This document shows positions 21,409 to 33,013 of a stretch of DNA of 64,000 nt, piece after piece; position 1 is the first letter of the stretch; every line of letters begins with the position of its first letter. This DNA is from Erigeron canadensis (lineage: Eukaryota > Streptophyta > Magnoliopsida > Asterales > Asteraceae): the NCBI RefSeq assembly GCF_010389155.1, contig NC_057767.1:28925295-28989294 (forward strand), in the 5' to 3' direction. The translations under genes were made by a program, and so were the position numbers. The notes below the pieces were generated by a model. It had not been told where the DNA came from. It worked only from the letters and a program-made list of their open reading frames with translations, and did not search any database.

Positions 21409-22569
21409 ATCCTATCCCACCGGTGGAAGCGATCTTGTGTGATGTTGGTGTTATCATTGTCGAACTAACTAAACACTTAAACTTTCTCAAACCAAGGGGG
21501 TAGCCTTAGAGGGAAACGTTATAAAAAAAGGACTCAAACATCACAATTTTAACAAAATCATTCAAAAACTAATATAAAAAAAAGACACAAAAACACACCA
21601 TGTCTATCTGATCCAACAGCTCTACACAACCCTCATGGTCGTTGAAGCAGTATCGACACAGACTTATAACATACAAAATATCGGTGCCGACCATTGGCCT
21701 AAGGTGAAGCTCATCATAGTGGTCCATGGTGTCTTGGAAGCTATCAGAACGCGTCTCCATCTGCTTCAGGGCCAATATGCACGAACCTTTGCGGCATCAT
21801 CTAATAGCGCGAGTTTGTCTCGTTCTCCCGGTTACATCAAGAGTAAGGGGAAAAAACTGGTGTTAATAATTTACAAAGAATTTAATAAAAATAAAAACAA
21901 CATCAAATTTAATTAGAACTTGTATCAACTATTTACAAAAGAATATAAGAGCACAAAGTTAAAGGGGTTACCTGAACCACTGCATGTGGAACCAGCTCAA
22001 AGCGAGTAAACAAACCTGTTATTCTTTCCATATCCTGCAAATATGATTATGAGCTTTTTATTTAAGTAAAAAGTAGATTAAGGTTAGCAAAAAAGAATAT
22101 TTTTTTTTAAAAAAAAATAATAAAAAACTCTTGAAAGAACTTATACTTAAAAATATCATCAATGAAATATCTTCTCAATCTGTCTATAGCATCCGCCAGA
22201 GCTTAGCGTATTTTTTCACTTTCTTTAAAATCTCAAATCTATCCATCGAAGCTCCATCGCTGAATCTGTGATATCCGACGCAGCTCCGCTGCAGTTAGGC
22301 GACCGTACAGCCGCCACCTTACTTTCACCACCGCAGCAACCGTACCGCCAGACTGTAAAGCCATCGCCGAAAGGATTATACCGCAACGACGATCTCCCCT
22401 GTGATTTTAGACCGATCATCCGTCATGTAAGTACTCTTATCAAAAACTGCCATGAGCAGAGTTTCAAGTATGTAAATGAGTTTTGATAAGTTATATCAAA
22501 AACTATAGTATATACATGGATTTGCAGTCACTTAGTTATTACTTTGCCTTATTTGTTTTTGTTTGACAG
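21409..22569. other. Unassigned sequence, possibly exon fragments
   Basis: Moderately GC-rich patches at 21590-21850 and 22240-22420 stand out from the AT-rich background and contain open frames on both strands. No protein family was recognised. They precede the spliced fragment series that starts at 22570, so they may also be captured exons. Confidence 0.35.
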
Positions 22570-24198
22570 GTTTCTGCGTAGCATTGGTTTCCACTCCAGG
22601 CCTTGACTTTGTTCCGGTTTTATGAGGCATGTAAAGCTCTCAACATTCGTTGTAATGATGGGCTCACTGAGATTACTTGCTGGTAAATATATTCGGACAA
22701 TGAAGTCACTTCTGTTTTCTTCTTATTAGTGCCTGGATGGACCAGTTATCGCCCGGGGCGTTAATACCTGGCAGGTAATTGGAATTCTGGATATCGGTTA
22801 CTAGTGATTTCCAGCTCTATGTAAAATTTTGCAGGTGTCATGCTGCCTACACTCCTAAATAGTAGCTTGTTAGGTGTTAGAAAGCAATGCTAGATTGCTA
22901 TCTATCTTAAGATTTGGATTAATTATATTGTTAATTTAACATTTTACAGAGTGTGATAGAGTATGAGAGCATAAAAAACAAGCCAGGATTGTCAAATATT
23001 AGCCTGTTACATCACATTTCTCATTATGAGATCTACCCATTTTCATTTTCTTAACTACTCTTTGGGTGATCTGTATTTGACATACTAAGTATTTATTGAA
23101 GAGTTTATAATAGGATTTGGACAGAATGTTATGTAGAGATCACTGAGTCAAATGTGCCCTGTAGATGTAATTTATTTGTTATTCAAATTGTTGCTTTCAG
23201 TACGTAGGTGTATTAATTGGTGCAAAAACGACTCATTGGACCGGAGTTTCGTGTTCCGACACTTCAGTTATCCAAATGTAATTGTCAAGTACTTCCTCCT
23301 TTCAGTTTTATTCAGCCATTTAAAAGACTGACTCTTTCAAATGATGCCAATTACATTCATATCAATGGTTATAAAACTTGTAATTTTGGAATTGTGACTT
23401 TCGTTCAGAATACATGGGATTATATTCCTTAAAATGAAGTTAACTGGCTTTATTTAACTTGCAGTAAACTTGACATTCTAAACATCGCTGGAAACCTCGG
23501 CTACCAGCTTGATAATCAAGTCACTCAAGGCGGCTGTAAGTTCTTTTGATTATGCAATTTCAAATGGTCTTGATTAAATAGCTATATCTTACTTTCTGAA
23601 ATGTGGTGCTTTGATACTAGGGAGGTTGCAATTTCAAATCATTTACTTATAAATGGGTCCATTTGGGCTTATTTATATCTGCCAATTAAATTGTTTCACC
23701 TTAAGGAGACAGGTCAAATGAAGCAATGGGTTGAAAGTCATGTGAAGTTTACTTGAATGCATAGAAACCTCTCAGAATCTCGTTTCATTATTTGAGAAGT
23801 AGATTATTTTGTAATCATATAGTTTTTGTGAATCTGTTTTAATACAGCACCTACAATATACTTGCAACTTTTAAGCATTTTTTTGAAGTTTTTGGCACCG
23901 CTTTTATTATATTTTCTGTTTATATAGGGCTGCTTTCCCGTGTGCAGAATGACGTAGTTCATGGATGGGCTCTCGATTTTGCTCTTAGGAGATGTGTACA
24001 GGTGAGACTTCGTATTTTTACGAATACTTCACGTATATAGACATATAGTTTCACTTGGATTTGTAATTCAAAAAGAACATGGGGTTTATTGGCTTTCTTA
24101 TTAGAATTAAAGATTCCTACCCATGTGATCAAGTTTGTTGGTTGGTACAGCCTGCTCATGAGAAGATAGGTGTTATAGATGGTCAGCCGACTAGTTGA
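22570..24198 (+). pseudogene. Chimeric exon series ending in a DUF707 fragment
   Basis: Five blocks with GT-AG borders keep one reading frame when joined: 22570-22682, 22730-22774, 23465-23535, 23928-24001 and 24151-24198. The last two encode VQNDVVHGWALDFALRRC and PAHEKIGVIDG, the C-terminal part of plant DUF707 proteins (usual wording QNDLVHGWGLDFALR...AHEKIGVVD, from memory). Then TGA ends it early, so the rest of the domain is missing. The first three blocks (FYEACKALNIRCNDGL, MDQLSPGALIPG, KLDILNIAGNLGYQLDNQ) are not DUF707 and were not identified. The first block opens with an in-frame TAG and no ATG is available. Kept introns mean a DNA-level copy, not a retrocopy. Possible further exon pieces are at 24699-24760 and 24850-24930. 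Confidence 0.6.
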
Positions 24199-25195
24199 TT
24201 GGTATCCTTCTTTATTTATGATGTTTGGTTTTGTTTGTGGGAGATTTGGAAGTTTGATAGCAACATTAGGATATAAAAAAGGTGTTAATATCTAAAACTG
24301 GTCATATCTAGTTATGTACTAAATATAAAGATATTTTGGTTGTTTTAATCATATTTTCTTTTAAAATTAGGCTGTTGATACTGGATGTTTATATTTGGAA
24401 TCCGAAACAATTATTGTATATAACATTCGATTATTTAGAGGTGAAAATAAGTTTGTAATGGCTAATGGGTCAAAATAGGTTTGTCTGCACTTGTTTAGAG
24501 CTGAAAAAATGGCAGTTTGGGTAATGGGTCAAATAGGTTTGCCTCTTCATCGGTTCTCCGCCCTTGTTTATTTTGCCATGCATTTTTGGACATAACAGCA
24601 AGTGCATCTATAATAGCTTCTGCAAAAGGAAGCAATAATTCCCGTCAGTACATGTAGATTCGAACCATATGAACATACATGTTTTGTATATTTTGCAGGC
24701 TACCATCAGAGCTCTTCTTTCTTAAATAATCTGCTATAACATGAGGCTCGGTAAGTATGATACAAAAGGTTATCCAGTTGAGTATTAAGGTATAAATATG
24801 GGTGTTTCCAACTATTATCAACGAACAATTCTTTTCTTATTTTTTTAGTTAAAACATGTAGCACTTCCTAATGGAAGCCGAAAAGTTCATGCTCAAGAAG
24901 CAGATATGCCATCACTCCAGTAATATAAAATGCTATAATCTTTTGTGATGAGATGCACTTCAACCAAAGAAATAGATCTTTGGTTTAAATTTAGAAACTT
25001 TTTAATGTTTAGTTTATTTAGAAGTTCCTTTGGATGTTAAATCGAAGAATTAGATTATGTAATGTATAATAGTTTGTATTTGAATATCAAGTTCTTCATT
25101 TGTATAATTTTCCGTTATTTAGCTCAAAAAAATTTTGTTTTAATATAAGCAAATGTTCGCCATATATAACGAGAAAAAATAACATGGAACATGCA
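24199..25195. other. Mostly non-coding, with two exon-like pieces
   Basis: Acceptor-like AG borders at about 24698 and 24849 precede short open stretches (the second contains LKHVALPNGSRKVHAQEA). No family was recognised. The remainder is AT-rich. Confidence 0.35.
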
Positions 25196-25199
25196 ATCG

Positions 25200-25834
25200 T
25201 AGGTTATAATTAGCATTGCACAGTGACATGAATAGCGACTAATTTGAGATAGTGACAAGGTTACCTTCATAGTAGCCATGTCGCTATAAAAAAGTTAGTG
25301 TCACAACTAGGACTAGAGGTGAACAAAAACCGGTTTCTACCCAACCCGAAACCGAAACCGAACCCGAACCGGTTTTTCAGTCAACGGAACCAAAACCGGG
25401 TTTGACCCAACCCGACCCGGTTTGAAACCGGTTTGGGGTCAAACTTTGACCGGGTTTGACTCGGTTTTTTTGACCAAAAACCGAACCCGACCCGAACTCA
25501 ACCCGGTTTCTAACCGAAAATAAAACCCGAAAACCCAAACCGGTTTGTAACCGCCAGGTTGGGTCAAACCCGAACCGGTTTGGGTCAAACCTGATTGTTG
25601 ACCAGTTTCGGGTTCGTTTTCGGGTTCGGGTTCCAACCCGGTTTTTTTGAACACCTCTAACTAGGACAACGCTATTATTGTCGCTATTTTAGCGTCTTGT
25701 AAATTAATGTCACAAAAATCTGCGACTTTTTTATAGAAACTTCACACTTAATATCGCTATGTAAGTCGCTAGCTTAAAATATGTCGCAAACCAAGTCGTT
25801 ATGTATGTTGCTAAATGGCATTTTTCTTGTAGTG
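25200..25834. mobile_element. CACTA-type transposon terminal region
   Basis: The right end is TTTTTCTTGTAGTG (25821-25834), whose reverse complement CACTACAAGAAAAA is a classic CACTA (En/Spm) terminus. Many GTCGCTAT/AGCGAC motifs between 25235 and 25800 look like the subterminal repeats bound by CACTA transposases. The left terminus was not found, so the left boundary given is only where the motifs begin. A hAT MITE is inserted at 25314-25659. Confidence 0.65.
25314..25659. mobile_element. hAT-type MITE (346 bp) nested in the CACTA region
   Basis: Terminal inverted repeats are TAGAGGTG and CACCTCTA, extending imperfectly inward. A perfect 8-bp duplication, ACTAGGAC, lies at 25306-25313 and 25660-25667. 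Repeat consensus and duplication size both fit hAT. The interior is dense in ACCCGAACCGGTTT-type motifs, which allow extensive self-pairing. A small open frame inside is a by-product of this composition. Confidence 0.93.
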
Positions 25835-26205
25835 CCGCCGGTAACAATCCAAAGAAACAACTGTTGGTCTACTTTCACCGCCGCGAACAACCACCACAAG
25901 TAACCATCGGTCTCTTTTACTTCGTTTGCAGCCGTTTGCTTTGTATGATCCGCCGTTGCAATAATGATATCGGAACCGACAAACCAATCCCCATGTCCGT
26001 AATGTCATCACACTTTCAAGTCACTGACCTAACACTTCCACACACATATTAAACATCAAACTTAATTTATGAGAGCAACTGTAATTAATTGAAAGATCTA
26101 TTCTTGGAAATTGGAATGAATTGAAATAGCATGGTCAAAATTTCATTTGCATTGTTTTTTTTTATTATTTTTATTTTGTCTCTGAGTGAAAAAAGAAAAG
26201 TGTAA
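25835..26205. other. Non-coding sequence beside the CACTA end
   Basis: A GC-richer patch (25835-26010) has open frames on both strands without recognisable motifs. No gene is called. Confidence 0.4.
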
Positions 26206-26476
26206 GGGCATGTTCAATGGAAGTTGAACAAAAGTTTTCTTTGAATAAAAAAAGTTTTCTAAAAGCTTATAACCATTTGAGAGAATGAATTTTTTGAGGT
26301 AACGGTTGAGGATGCTCAACCCTTTAAGAAAAAACCTTTTTTGGTTTAAGAGAGAAAAAAAACTTTATAAAAACATTTCCATTGGAGTATATAACTTTTT
26401 TATAGGTTAAAATTAATAGATAGTTGAGGTAGCAAAATAAAAAGCTTTTGAAAGGTTTTTTCCATTGTAGATGCTT
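26206..26476. mobile_element. Tourist-like MITE (271 bp)
   Basis: TAA direct repeats (26203-26205 and 26477-26479) flank the ends GGGCATGTTCAATGGAA and, reverse-complemented, AAGCATCTACAATGGAA. This GGGCATCTCCAATGG-type end is very common among plant MITEs with a TAA/TTA target. Confidence 0.75.
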
Positions 26477-26479
26477 TAA

Positions 26480-27119
26480 GGAGTACTATATTAGCTAGAA
26501 GCCTTAGAGGTGATGTATAATGAAAATGACACGTATCATTACAATTTTACACATTACGCCTTACAATACAATGGGGTAGGTATATGACATTTTTAACTAT
26601 TATATTATATTATCTTTTACTGTATAATGTTATATGTTTAAATGTGAGAAAATGATATATCTTTTTAAATAACCCATACAATATCACACATACATGATAA
26701 TTATAATTTAGTAATTTTCTCTCCAAATTTTATCCATTAATTTTGGCAAATGTCATAATCATTTTTAAAAACACTCGACTACAACAATTAAATTTAATCA
26801 AATTATAATATAAAAATTCAAAGGAAATGTTTAAGTTATTAACAAAATTAGATCTGTACAAGTAAATCTTTTTTAATTGCTCTAATTTTTTGGAATATTT
26901 TGAAAGAAACGTATATATACACGATAATATTACGTTTAGGATTCAAGGATATTTTTATATGCGGTCACTTTACTGGTTTAGAAAAAAACTCTCCCAGCAA
27001 CACGCGAGGAAATTTTTCTTGTTATTATTACACTACAAATGTAAATAATCTAAATAATTCTGTCTGGATTCATAAAACTTACAAAATTTAAAAAACTTGA
27101 TAAAAATTTTAAAAATAAC
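26480..27119. other. Non-coding AT-rich sequence
   Basis: No feature was recognised. Confidence 0.4.
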
Positions 27120-27307
27120 ATTCCCGGACATTTGTCCGTAAGGTCTGAGGTTCGATACTCTGGGGCGTGAGATTTACAAGCTTTAGGTTTCCTTGGCCTT
27201 CGTGGAGCATTTACCGGGTGGGGCGGACAGGGGGAGGGAAACAAGTTTTAGGTCCACGGTAACTAGTCCAGATACCCGTTGCCCGACCCTTGCTGTTCTA
27301 AAAAAAA
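27120..27307 (+). mobile_element. SINE-like sequence
   Basis: A GC-rich island of about 190 bp in AT-rich surroundings contains a box B-like GAGGTTCGATACTC (about 27148-27161), shortly after GTCCGTAAGGTC, a plausible box A region. It ends in an A-run (27300-27307). No target duplication was found, so the boundaries are approximate. Confidence 0.5.
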
Positions 27308-27515
27308 TGTGTGGTATTTAACATTATCCGATTCATGTTGATTCCTAATGTGACTTTTATTTTTTATATCTTAGATGCAAATTTAACATTTTGAGAAAAG
27401 AAAAAAGCAATTATATATATAAATAAAGTTATTTATAAAGATATTTTAGTATGAATAATATTGGGAAATATTTAAATTATATCATAAATCATTTAAAATA
27501 CTTGATTGCAGATAA

Positions 27516-27560
27516 CTAGCGTATAACCCACGTAATACGCGGGAGAACCATATAAAAATA
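27516..27560 (-). mobile_element. Helitron 3' terminus (second family)
   Basis: On the minus strand the sequence reads CCCGCGTATTACGTGGG, a small palindrome, then TTATACGCTAG followed by T. A palindrome close to CTAG|T is the Helitron 3' signature. The same end type occurs at 55509 and, less complete, near 56630. The 5' end was not located. Confidence 0.5.
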
Positions 27561-28699
27561 GTTAAACTTGTATATATAAAAAGCTGGCAAAAATAAAAAT
27601 AAAAATTAAAAGGTATAAAAAACTAAGAGAAGAAAAAATGAACCGTAATGAGAAAAAATATTTTAGTTGATTACCTTATTTATCTTATATTTTAATCATC
27701 TTGTAAAGAAAAATATAATTAGAATATGGAGGATCGATCATAATCATTATATTAAAAATCAAGAATCTGTAAACTTGTAAATAAAAACACTCATTAAAAC
27801 ATAGATCGGAGTTAAAAAAAATCGTTTAAAAGAGCGTTTCTCATATTGCTTTGTTATTAAATTATTAGGCATAATTTTTTGTGATAATTCGTTTGATCTC
27901 ACTTAAAAGAGTGTTTCTCATGTTGCTTACAATCTATATTGCTTTTAATTTATATTACAAAAAAAATAGTGGAAACTTGCAAAAGGTCAAAATGTATGGG
28001 TCTTTAAAAAAAATAATAGAAGTTGGAGGACTAAAATCATCTTTGACTAAAAGTCCAGTCAAAGATGATGTAAGCATTTTAATCCTAGGGTTGAAAATAA
28101 AAGATGAAATTCAATATAAGGTCCAGATTTTCCATTTTTCTAATTTAGGTTTCTCTTTTAATATACTAACATGGTACTCACGCGTTGCAACGGATACCAT
28201 TGATAGGGCTTCTCATATCACGATTACCAGAACAATATAACTGGACAATCAATCAATTAAGATCCTACGCTCGATAACGTATCAATCTTCATGCCAGAAT
28301 TGAAATTGCTAAAACTAATAGTGATTTCAAGTTTTATCCGTTGTAACTTTTGTTTGTACTATATCTATACATTGAGCATACCCATGTCAACAAAATTTGC
28401 AATTTACTCTTTGATTAGGATACAAAATATTCATATTAAACCAACTTCTCTGAAATAAGTAGCCTACATTGTCTTGTAAAAAAATATACACTTTTTTCTT
28501 TCTCTAAATACATGTCGTCCATTTCTGAGTCTCTAACTTAAAATAATTTTTCAAACTAAGTCTCTAAATCAAAATAATTTTCGAACTATTTTAAGCTATA
28601 TAGTCAATGAGACGTTGACCCGTCTACTGCGCTACTCGCAATTTGTCCCCTGGTTGAATGACAAAATGATCAATGATCTTAACTGTATTTAGAGGATTC

Positions 28700-28961
28700 T
28701 GATGAAAAGCATTTACCGTCTAATTGCTCAGAAATTTTCTATGGTGGCTTGCCGACTGAGGCTATTTCACCTTTTCCCGCTGGGGATCTAGCCCTTTCCT
28801 TTGGAACCTGCATATTAGAATGTTTATCAGCCATGCAAGAGATGGATGTCAAATATACAAATCTAATGTTTAGATGTGACAAAAAGGATTGTCTAGTAGG
28901 GAAATGGGTCAAATCGGTCATTCTTAACGGGCTAACATTTTTAAATACCATTGAAGAGTAA
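28700..28961 (+). other. Unrecognised open block, possibly a captured exon
   Basis: From an acceptor-like AG at about 28693 the plus strand is open for about 87 codons to a stop at 28961. It contains CSEIFYGGLPTEAISPFPAG, LSFGTCILECLSAMQEMDVK and CDKKDCLVGKWVKS. The length and ordinary composition look coding, but I recognise no family. Confidence 0.35.
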
Positions 28962-29284
28962 AGTATGCGTACTACTTATAGTGTTATATGTAATACTTGC
29001 AAAGAAAAAAATTATCAATGTTATATACCCACCTTATCAATGTTAAGCCCAAGTATCATATATGGCTGCACCCTTTAGTGAGATTAAAATCATCTCATTC
29101 TTGCATATATTGCTCCGTGTCACAACAATAACCTGGTTATTGCACAAGAAATCAATTTTATATAAGTGAAAAGAGAAAATGGTACCAAAATTATAAAAAT
29201 CGAACCTCTAGAACATCAAAAGCGGACATGAGATTCCTGAGACATAGGTTTAGAAAAGTGCTCACTTTCCACAATCTGTACCAT

Positions 29285-29789
29285 TCATATAATGTGTGAT
29301 AACCCGAAGTAGCCAAAGCCCAAAAGGCTATGTTGAACGCATAATTCAACAACTAATTCCATAAGTAGGATGAGAATTAAAGTAGCTATAAGGTGTGCTG
29401 AAACACGCAGAACTCCTATTACTACGTTACTTTTTTCTGACATTATGGAAGGAACAAATGATATTGCAGCCACTAACAGTAACATGGCACCCACAAATGA
29501 TACATATGATTGCCCAAGCATGTACATAAAAGCATTCTATACATTCCTAAAAAAATCCTAACATGGCCCGTAAATGTATCGTTTTTCTTTAAGATATGGC
29601 CAAGATTGCACTATGAAAAAACTATAAAAAAAAAAGTATTCTCGATCTTCAAGTACAGGTTAATGAGAATATTAGCATAATATATACCTGCGGGAACATT
29701 GAAAAGGCCAATATGAAGTAAATGAACCCGCCAATAAAATCAAGCACCCAGTTTTTCTTTCGGAACTTCAAGATATTACCAAGAGCAAT
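29285..29789 (-). pseudogene. Calcineurin-like metallophosphoesterase fragment (membrane part)
   Basis: Two blocks on the minus strand with an intron between them. The first (29789-29688, bordered by AG and GT) encodes ALGNILKFRKKNWVLDFIGG then FIYFILAFSMFPQ. The second (about 29560-29285) encodes NAFMYMLGQSYVSFVGAM, SFVPSIMSEK and HLIATLILILLMEL. These match, from memory, the hydrophobic C-terminal half of a plant metallophosphoesterase family. The second block has TAG where the family has Trp just before NAFMYML, and similarity fades after VQHSLL, so the copy is dead. The catalytic phosphoesterase region is absent. Confidence 0.6.
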
Positions 29790-30822
29790 CTGCATCTCAT
29801 AATTAAGCTCTAAATTATTCAGGCCTTTAACTATTTCGACACTAAATCACATTGTTTTACGAAACAAAAGAGGCACTTGGTGAGTTACCTCTCGACTACG
29901 ATTGACAACACCAATTCATAACATAAGACCATTACTAATTATGATACCTGTGTTGCAATATAGAATATAAAGAACCAAACAATGGATAGATTATAATTTA
30001 GTATAACTCGAGAAATCTAATATAGTAAGAAAAAAAGAACAATCTCCAAGATTTTGAAAACCTTACCATCTAGCAAGTGCACTTGTTGCTCCATGACTTG
30101 TAACCCAACCTCAATTCAGGTTTTCAGCATTCACGCAAGTTGTATCCTGCTGAAATAAAAAAACAATTTCATCAAATCATGTTTAAAATTGTATTCTTGT
30201 TATTCAAGATATACTTCTTTTTCTCTGGACTAAGTTCGAGATCATCACTTGGTGAACTATGAGCCTAGACGAAATTCAAACTCCCAACAATAAGTTACAC
30301 TAAAGTTTTATTTATGACTTCAAATAGACTATTTTTGCAAAGGGAGTCTCCATCCGTTTTTGAAGTTCAAAAGTGGGAGATGATCGAGAACCGAATCTTA
30401 ATTTGAGACCACGCGATTGTACCTATTCTAATTTTACTTGTACAGGAGCAAAATAACTAAAATATCCCTCTTAAATGCATAGTAGTATAGATAGATAATG
30501 GGTAAGCAAGGATAAAAAAGTAATCTCGCAACTCTTCTTTTCAACGGGTGGTATTTTCTTTATAAAAGAGTAGAGATAAATAAGTGCACGCATATTTGTT
30601 AAAAGCGCTTTTGTAGTCATAAGTAATGCACTACTTGATTATTAAAAAAAAAAAAAAACATGAGCAATAAAGTGTCTACAGGTCAAAATTATTGAATTTT
30701 GACCCGTTACTCAACCCACATGAACCGCCCAACATGCCACCTTCAATGAAAGTAAAAAAAAAAACAAACAACTTACACGCGCCACTATTCATCTTCCATA
30801 TTACACCTAACGCCTAACGCTT

Positions 30823-30945
30823 CTATCTCACTTTCTGGTCCGGTGTAAGCATGTTGTCAGGAATATCAAGAAGTGTATACTTTTCAGTATTAGAAATGTC
30901 GAGGATCTCCTCAGTTTCATCTTGATCGCCCGTGGACTTCTTTAA
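30823..30945 (-). pseudogene. Gene fragment, possibly ARP5-like
   Basis: The minus strand is open for 40 codons with DETEEILDISNTEKY and TLLDIPDNMLTPDQ, ending at a stop at 30823. The second motif recalls the region before the coiled part of actin-related protein 5, an INO80 chromatin-remodelling subunit, but the assignment is tentative. A further exon-like block on the same strand (about 31055-30985) contains LENVNDQYWALRAE and was not identified. Confidence 0.35.
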
Positions 30946-31698
30946 AGATTATGTTAGTTTGTAAATAGCAACTTCAATTTCTTGACTCGGCACGTAATGC
31001 CCAATATTGATCATTAACATTCTCGAGCTTCTCTGTCAGTAGAAAGATCTATGAGGTTAAGCTAAACAAAACTAAGACATTAAATTGAGCCAAACAGTCT
31101 AAGTCTAGCATTTGGATGAGATAGATACAGTTGTTTAAACATGCAATTTATATGATCATGAGTGATAACATGATTTCAACATATGTTCCATTTGTGTAAC
31201 TATCCAAAGTATATACCCTTTTATCTTTACATCTCCAACAGTGCTCTACTCAGGAATCCTAATATCGGAGATTGTAGGCTACACATAACATGGCAGAGTT
31301 TAGAACATGAACAGTCTTCTCACCACCTTTACAAAAAAAAAAAGAGAGCATATAATATTTGTAGTACTTGAAATGTCAGGATGGTAACATGATTCATACA
31401 AATTTTATTAATCTGGTGAGACAATATCAATTAGCCGAAAATTTAGTAAAGACGGCAAAAATCGAACTAAAACCAAACATTTGCAAATCTTAAATAGTAA
31501 TGTTTAAACCTATAGGCAGGTCATATGAAAGTGACTCTAATACCTGATATGTTTAAAACTCCCCGCAAATAATAACCGATAACCACATTTCATACAAAAA
31601 TACAAATTTGATTTCTTAACGGATAGATGATGCAAGGAAACATACTATAGAGAATGATATTTCGTGATGGTGACCAATATACTACCAGCCCTTTTTGG

Positions 31699-31776
31699 CT
31701 AGGAAAAAAGCAATTTACCGGTCAATACTTCACCAAATATACATCCAGTGCCCAAACTATCATCAGCAAGTGTATA
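31699..31776 (-). pseudogene. MAP kinase exon fragment (subdomain IX region)
   Basis: After an AG acceptor the minus strand encodes YTLADDSLGTGCIFGEVLTG then KLLFS and a stop. This corresponds to plant MAPK wording of the type [22 protein letters not shown]. The expected D-I-W-S is altered to D-D-S-L and the frame ends at TAG, so it is a non-functional remnant. Confidence 0.6.
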
Positions 31777-32176
31777 CTGCATTTACAAAATAATTGATGG
31801 TCGACGGTAAATTAAACAAAAGATAAGAAACAAAATAGTAAGAACAAATAAAGAAAAACCCTTGTGACAAAATAAAATTGATGGCTGCGGCGGAAAGAAT
31901 CAAAATCAACAAACGTAAATTATATTATATTATAAATATAAAAGATGGGATATATTTTATAAAATATTTTTTTATTATAAAAGTTATATAAAGAATCAAA
32001 ATCAACAAACGTAATATAACTTGCTTATTATATATTTATATTATTATTATTATATTAGTATTAGGTTGATTTATTGATGGAAGTATAAAATTTAAGTTTA
32101 GTTGGATTGGAAGAAAAATTAGTTTTTTAATGAATAATACCGTTGGGTTGGGTTGTAAATGAAGTATGGCGTTATG

Positions 32177-32308
32177 TCCGGACTACAAAGAGTGATGACA
32201 CAATCAATAAACTCTAAAACAATTATAAACACTAATTTCAGAAGAATAATCAACTGCTTCTTAATGTTTTAAATCATAGCATTAACATCTGACAATGTTT
32301 TATCAATA
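32177..32308. repeat. Segment duplicated at 41427-41556
   Basis: Both copies read through AGAGTGATGA, GACACAATCAATAAAC, AACACTAATTT and ATTAACATCTGACAA in the same order, with scattered substitutions. A Helitron begins directly at the right edge of this copy (32309). Confidence 0.85.
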
Positions 32309-32597
32309 CTAGCATGGTACCCGCGCAAATGTGGCGGCGGTGGCCACAATGCGATGGTGACGGGCGGCGGTTGCGACTGACGGTGGTGACGATGAGTAGT
32401 GTGAGCTATTATGTAAATCTAATTAATATAATGGTTAGTATAGTTATTTTAAAAGTTGATGGACTAATGGTGTTTTTGTTTCATTTAGAGTGGGGTTTTA
32501 TCATATTTATGAGTTATTGTTTTAATGGAGGGCAATTCTGACATTTTTTCTCCTGTAACTTTTAACAGGGTTCATTCTTTTTAATAAGGTGTATAGA
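32309..32597 (-). mobile_element. Non-autonomous Helitron (289 bp)
   Basis: On the minus strand it begins TCTATACACCTTATTAAAA (after A) and ends GCGCGGGTACCATGCTAG (before T). A GC-rich CGCCGCC tract precedes the 3' end. No protein is encoded. Confidence 0.7.
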
Positions 32598-33013
32598 TAG
32601 ATGAGGAATGAAAGATGGTCAAAATTTGCACTACTCTATGTGTACATATGGAGAATAGATATAGCAAAACTGAACCAAAAATGAGAAATAAACAAAAGTT
32701 GTAAAAAATAAATAAAAATCTAATCATCGGGCCTGAAATATAAACAAAAAAACTAAAATATAAACATCTTTGTCACGTATCACGGATTCACGGCCTACAG
32801 CGACCATACATGACCAACGTAAAATTAGTGCCCAGCTCAGATCTTCTCCTGTTTTCGAAAAGCTTTTCACCATAAATTTACAGCCCAACTGCCATAACAT
32901 TATGTTTGGGCCTGCACATTACTTAGAGTTTTCCATCTTTTGTACTTTTGTTCCATATGACCATAACTAAAAAAAATGACCATAACTAAAAATCAGTAGA
33001 CGAAAAAATCATA
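32598..33013. other. Non-coding sequence between two Helitrons
   Basis: No feature was recognised. Confidence 0.4.

Larger units (their letters stand above)
28166..30491 (-). mobile_element. Putative gene-capturing Helitron (2.3 kb)
   Basis: On the minus strand a 5' TCTATACTACTATG start (at 30491, preceded by A) pairs with a 3' end reading GCGTGAGTACCATGTTAG followed by T (28166). The 3' end differs by one base from CTAG and matches the ends at 32309 and 51601. Between them lie metallophosphoesterase exons and an unidentified open block. The pairing of the two ends is inferred; the true element could be larger. Confidence 0.5.

Noticed and set aside
25439..25654. Minus-strand frame rich in Glu-Pro and Gly-Leu
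   Set aside because: It lies wholly inside the hAT MITE and reflects its AACCCGAACC repeats.
27120..27307. Box A/B-like motifs considered as a tRNA gene
   Set aside because: No cloverleaf could be drawn and an A-run ends the block, which fits a SINE better.
27881..28240. Plus-strand 119-codon frame
   Set aside because: AT-rich composition dominated by Ile, Lys, Leu, Phe and Asn, no motif, and it runs over the Helitron 3' end at 28166.
28166..32597. One large Helitron covering 28166 to 32597
   Set aside because: The end at 32309 is a 3' terminus of a separate short minus-strand Helitron whose own 5' end is at 32597, so a single element across this interval does not fit.
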